Part shown: piece after piece, positions 7,231 through 10,166 of the stretch
Layout: every line of letters begins with the position of its first letter
Numbering within the stretch: position 1 is the stretch's first letter
Assembly: GCA_003524705.1 (NCBI GenBank)
Contig: DQGV01000271.1
Span: 510 to 10,675, forward strand
Reading direction: 5' to 3'
DNA length: 10,166 nucleotides
From: Anaerolineae bacterium
GTDB taxonomy: Bacteria > Chloroflexota > Anaerolineae > Anaerolineales > Villigracilaceae
Notes under the pieces: model-generated
What the model was told of the DNA's origin: nothing
The model's input: only the letters and a program-made list of their open reading frames with translations
Database searches by the model: none
Translations under genes and position numbers: made by a program

Positions 7231-8409
7231 ATGAACAAACCCCGCATCTTAATCGTTGACGATGAACCCTTCAACGTAGATTATCTCGAACAAGAGCTCG
7301 AAGATTTAAACTATCAAACCATCACAGCAGTGAATGGAAAAGATGCGCTTGAAAAAATATCAAACGAAAAACCTGATTTAGTTTTACTCGACATTATGAT
7401 GCCCATTATGGATGGCTTCACCGTGCTTGAAAAAGTAAAAGCCGATTCCGAAATTCGGGACATCCCCATCATTGTCATCTCTGCTAATAATGATTTACAA
7501 AACATCGTCAAAGGCATTGAACTTGGTGCCGAAGATTATCTCCCCAAACCATTTGAACCAACACTTCTCAAAGCTCGTATTCAATCTTGTTTAGAAAAAA
7601 AACATCTAAGAGATTTGCAAGACCTATATCTCAAAAGTTTAGAAAACGAATTAAACATCGCGCGCGATATTCAAAAAGAATTTTTACCAGCCGAGTTACC
7701 CAAAATTGAAGGGTGGGAAATTGCATCCTACTTCAAAGCCGCTAAAGAAGTAGCTGGTGACTTTTATGATGCATTCATTTTGCCTGATGGCAGTTTGACA
7801 TTTCTTGTTGCAGATGTGTGCGGAAAGGGCATTGGCGCGGCATTGTTTATGACACTCTTCCGCAGTTTACTGCGCGCCGCCTCCACAACGGATCAATTCT
7901 CAAGCGAACAAGATTTGAAAAAATTGACCCATTCACAACGCCTGCACCATGCGGTTTCACTAACGAACAATTACGTTACAGACGCACACGCAGAAGCGTA
8001 TATGTTTGCCACAATTTTTATTGGCATTTTAGATCCAAAGAACGGAAAGCTCACCTATATTAACGGTGGCAATGAGCCTGCTTTGATTGTCGAAAAAAAC
8101 GGACAAATACATACCGAATTACCCTATACGGGTCCTGCAATCGGTGTAATCCCAAACACAGTTTTTAAGGTCAAAGAAACTACGCTTTCAGATGACGATT
8201 TATTAATTGCATTTACAGATGGCATTCCTGATACATTAAATAGCAACGGAGAATTTTTCGGCAAAGAAAAAATGCTAGAAATTCTTAAGTCAAAAACAAA
8301 GCCAACTGATTTTATAAATAAAATGGAAGAAGCCCTACAAACCTTCATCGGCTCAGCCGAACAATTTGATGACATCACACTACTAGCATTAAAAAGAAAA
8401 ACCGAATAA
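7231..8409 (+). CDS. Receiver-domain-controlled PP2C-type Ser/Thr phosphatase (RsbU/SpoIIE family)
   Basis: 392 residues. An N-terminal receiver (about 4-121) has D10-D11, phosphoacceptor Asp54 (LLDIMMP), Ser84 and Lys106 (YLPKPF). A helical linker (about 122-150) includes ARDIQKEFLP, the usual entry to RsbU-type phosphatases. The PP2C/SpoIIE domain (about 150-390) shows EVAGDFYD (173-180), DVCGKGIGAALFM (195-207), GGNEPALI (279-286), TDGIPD (329-334) and FDDITLL (379-385); the metal-binding aspartates D177, D195, D330 and D381 are in place. Known relatives dephosphorylate a STAS-domain anti-anti-sigma factor in a partner-switching cascade when the receiver is phosphorylated. No STAS protein or HATPase anti-sigma gene lies in this window, so the substrate is encoded elsewhere. 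The start ATG has GGAG at 7223-7226. It probably belongs to the same signalling unit as the preceding kinases and regulator, but is separated from them by the palindromic element. Confidence 0.94.
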   Translation: MNKPRILIVDDEPFNVDYLEQELEDLNYQTITAVNGKDALEKISNEKPDLVLLDIMMPIMDGFTVLEKVKADSEIRDIPIIVISANNDLQNIVKGIELGAEDYLPKPFEPTLLKARIQSCLEKKHLRDLQDLYLKSLENELNIARDIQKEFLPAELPKIEGWEIASYFKAAKEVAGDFYDAFILPDGSLTFLVADVCGKGIGAALFMTLFRSLLRAASTTDQFSSEQDLKKLTHSQRLHHAVSLTNNYVTDAHAEAYMFATIFIGILDPKNGKLTYINGGNEPALIVEKNGQIHTELPYTGPAIGVIPNTVFKVKETTLSDDDLLIAFTDGIPDTLNSNGEFFGKEKMLEILKSKTKPTDFINKMEEALQTFIGSAEQFDDITLLALKRKTE

Positions 8410-8470
8410 TATTGGGCGCGATTTCCCTTTATAAATAATTTAAGTAACGGGGATTAAATTCTATTCTTGC

Positions 8471-8474
8471 GAGG
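8471..8474 (+). promoter_or_regulatory. Shine-Dalgarno GAGG supporting the TTG start of serB
   Basis: GAGG lies 5 bases before the TTG at 8480. Using this TTG puts the first ACT-domain strand (QPILVSITGVDKPG) at the N-terminus; no ATG is available before the second half of that domain. Confidence 0.65.
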
Positions 8475-8479
8475 CAATA

Positions 8480-9697
8480 TTGAAACAACCTATTTTAGTC
8501 AGCATCACAGGCGTGGATAAGCCTGGTATCACTGCCGCAATCACAAAAGTTTTAGCAGAATACAATGTCCACATTTTAGATATCGGTCAATCGGTCATCC
8601 ATGACGCTTTGTCGTTGGGCATGTTGATTCAAGTCCCAGAAAATATCAGTGACGAAAATATTATCAAAGATGCTGTTCAAAAAACAGTAGATGAATTGAA
8701 CATGCAAGTTCGCTTTGTCAATATTGCACAAGAAAGTTATGAACATTGGGTTGGTCAACAAGGCAAACGCAGACACATCGTCACGTTATTAGCAAAACGA
8801 ATCACAGCCCATCAAATCAGTCGGTTATCACGTATTGTCGTTGATAACGGTTTGAACATTGACAAAATCATTCGCCTGTCTGGCAGGGTTCCATTAAATG
8901 AATTAAGTAATGGAAACAGCAAAGCATGTGTTGAATTTTCATTAAGCGGACCTGTTTCAGACTTAACCGCATTACGTCGTCAATTCCTTGAACTTGCTAG
9001 TGAAATTGATGTAGATATTGCTTATCAAGAAAATAATGTTTATCGTCGCAATCGCCGCTTAATTGCATTTGATATGGACTCCACTTTAATTCAAGCCGAA
9101 GTGATTGACGAACTTGCCAAACGCGCAGGTGTTGGAAAACAAGTAGCCGAAATTACAGAACGCTCTATGCGTGGCGAATTAGATTTCAAACAAAGTTTTA
9201 CAGAACGAGTCGCTTTGCTCAAAGGGTTGCCAGAAACTGCACTTGCCGAAGTTGCAGTCACATTGGTTTTAAGTGAAGGTGTAGAAAAACTTGTATCCAC
9301 TGTAAAAAAATTAGGATACAAAACTGCAATCCTTTCGGGTGGCTTTAATTATTTTGGACGTGTGCTACAAAAAAAACTTGGCATTGATTATGTGTTTGCA
9401 AATGAACTCGAAATTGAAAATGGCATCGTCACAGGTCGTGTGAGTGGTGAAATTGTAGATGGCGCAAAAAAAGCATATCTGCTAGAAAAAATTGCACAAA
9501 ACGAAGGCTTCTCTTTAGAGCAAACCATAGCCGTCGGTGATGGCGCAAACGACCTACCCATGTTAAGCATTGCGGGTCTTGGCATTGCTTTTCACGCCAA
9601 GCCCATCGTCAAAGCCTCTGCCAAACAATCATTAAATGTTTTGGGGTTAGATGGAGTTTTATATTTGATGGGGTTATCGGAACGAGAAACGAAATAA
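8480..9697 (+). CDS. serB: Phosphoserine phosphatase SerB, long form with N-terminal ACT domains
   Basis: 405 residues, TTG start. Catalyses the last step of L-serine synthesis, hydrolysis of O-phospho-L-serine, in the cytoplasm. Residues 1-85 form an ACT domain (ITGVDKPGITAAI), and about 96-180 look like a second ACT-like region, as in the long SerB2-type enzymes where ACT domains bind serine and support oligomerisation. The catalytic part (about 190-400) is a HAD-family SerB domain: motif I DMDSTLI with nucleophile Asp198 and acid/base Asp200, Glu207 in the helix after it, motif II LSGGF (Ser286), motif III Lys331, motif IV GDGANDLPML (Asp354, Asp358). The length matches the ACT-ACT-HAD class rather than the shorter single-domain enzymes. 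It follows the phosphatase gene by 70 bases on the same strand; nothing suggests a functional tie to the signalling genes. Confidence 0.95.
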   Translation: MKQPILVSITGVDKPGITAAITKVLAEYNVHILDIGQSVIHDALSLGMLIQVPENISDENIIKDAVQKTVDELNMQVRFVNIAQESYEHWVGQQGKRRHIVTLLAKRITAHQISRLSRIVVDNGLNIDKIIRLSGRVPLNELSNGNSKACVEFSLSGPVSDLTALRRQFLELASEIDVDIAYQENNVYRRNRRLIAFDMDSTLIQAEVIDELAKRAGVGKQVAEITERSMRGELDFKQSFTERVALLKGLPETALAEVAVTLVLSEGVEKLVSTVKKLGYKTAILSGGFNYFGRVLQKKLGIDYVFANELEIENGIVTGRVSGEIVDGAKKAYLLEKIAQNEGFSLEQTIAVGDGANDLPMLSIAGLGIAFHAKPIVKASAKQSLNVLGLDGVLYLMGLSERETK

Positions 9698-9760
9698 CGC
9701 TTCTTTCTTAAGGGCAAATTGATTCAGCACCTCAGCTGATTCCATCCCTCAAGCATATTT

Positions 9761-9764
9761 GGAG
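9761..9764 (+). promoter_or_regulatory. Shine-Dalgarno GGAG for the TTG-initiated membrane protein
   Basis: GGAG sits 6 bases before the TTG at 9771, and the frame then stays open to the window edge. The rest of the gap 9698-9770 holds nothing I can name; a weak TCAGC/GCTGA inverted repeat at 9724-9739 lacks a T-run. Confidence 0.6.
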
Positions 9765-9770
9765 ATTAAA

Positions 9771-10166
9771 TTGAACACTCCACAAGAAAATAACAGATTA
9801 TTTTTATGGTTATGTCTCAGTGCAGATATTGCATTTATTATTCTCCACATTCTTTTTAAGACTGGTGTGCTTAGCAGTACTCTTTATTCAGTAAAAAGAG
9901 ATTTAGGCTATGCAGAGTTTTATCAATATGTTAAGTTTCTTTGGATAATTATCATTTTTGTTTATCTATCCCAAAAACTAAAGTATTGGGGATATGTATC
10001 TTGGGCAGTGACTTTTTTATATTTTCTCGCTGACGACGCATTTCAAATTCACGAAGATATCGGCACTTTGATAGCCAATCAACTTACATTCTCTCCCCCA
10101 TTAAATTTAAGATTACAAGATTTTGGCGAATTAACCGTCTATGCCATTGCAGGAATCATTTTGATG
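9771..10166 (+). CDS. Unidentified multi-pass membrane protein, 3'-truncated by window edge
   Basis: The frame from the TTG at 9771 is open for 132 codons to the window end. The product begins MNTPQENNRLFLWLCLSADI and is strongly hydrophobic: segments at about residues 10-30, 54-72 and 77-94, and a fourth beginning near 121. The stretch FLADDAFQIHEDIG (about 87-100), at the end of the third segment, carries acidic residues followed by a His-Glu pair; clusters of this kind occur in several uncharacterised bacterial membrane protein families and might bind metal, but I do not recognise the family. Base composition is more AT-rich than in the upstream genes, as expected for Phe/Leu/Ile-rich membrane protein. 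The good ribosome site and the absence of stops support a real gene; its function is unknown. Confidence 0.75.
   Translation, partial: MNTPQENNRLFLWLCLSADIAFIILHILFKTGVLSSTLYSVKRDLGYAEFYQYVKFLWIIIIFVYLSQKLKYWGYVSWAVTFLYFLADDAFQIHEDIGTLIANQLTFSPPLNLRLQDFGELTVYAIAGIILM

Noticed and set aside
7818..8063. 81-codon + strand frame inside the REC-PP2C gene
   Set aside because: It lies wholly within the phosphatase domain in another frame, with no ribosome site or recognisable domain; a shadow frame.
8412..8440. Possible promoter before serB (TTGGGC and TATAAAT)
   Set aside because: The two boxes are only about 12 bases apart, and alternative spacings give poor -10 matches; an AT-rich stretch alone is not enough.
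9724..9739. Inverted repeat TCAGC/GCTGA as a terminator after serB
   Set aside because: The stem is only 5 bp and is not followed by a run of T.

Overview
The window reads as one co-oriented stretch (all genes on the + strand) from a free-living bacterium, moderately AT-rich by eye. Long sensor kinases built from near-repeated GAF modules, a lactone-oxidase-type flavoenzyme, a long SerB with N-terminal ACT domains, several TTG starts and a dispersed palindromic repeat with CATTGCGAG/CTCGCAATG ends together fit Chloroflexota, probably class Anaerolineae. That placement is inference from protein style; no rRNA or other marker gene is present.

Layout: (1) 2-2893, the 3' part of a large soluble histidine kinase with at least four GAF domains, cut by the left edge. 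(2) 2910-4316, a flavin-dependent aldonolactone-oxidoreductase-like enzyme. (3) 4325-6709, a second hybrid-type sensor kinase with an N-terminal V4R-like ligand-binding region, two membrane segments, one GAF and a catalytic core almost the same as that of the first kinase. (4) 6723-7076, a single-domain DivK-like response regulator. (5) 7080-7212, a composite inverted-repeat element in the only sizeable gap of the signalling cluster. (6) 7231-8409, a receiver domain fused to an RsbU/SpoIIE-type PP2C phosphatase. (7) 8480-9697, serB, phosphoserine phosphatase. (8) 9771 to the right edge, the start of an unidentified multi-pass membrane protein with a TTG start.

Genes 1-4 are separated by 16, 8 and 13 bases and are very likely one operon; the phosphatase gene follows after the repeat. 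The simplest reading is a signalling unit in which two sensors with different inputs but a shared catalytic core feed the same receiver protein(s), with output passing through the REC-PP2C phosphatase to an anti-sigma/anti-anti-sigma pair encoded elsewhere. The flavoenzyme placed between the two kinases is the least expected member; it lacks the usual flavin-linking histidine. serB and the membrane protein look like ordinary neighbours. No stretch over 300 bases lacks a gene, and I saw no RNA gene, CRISPR array or transposase.
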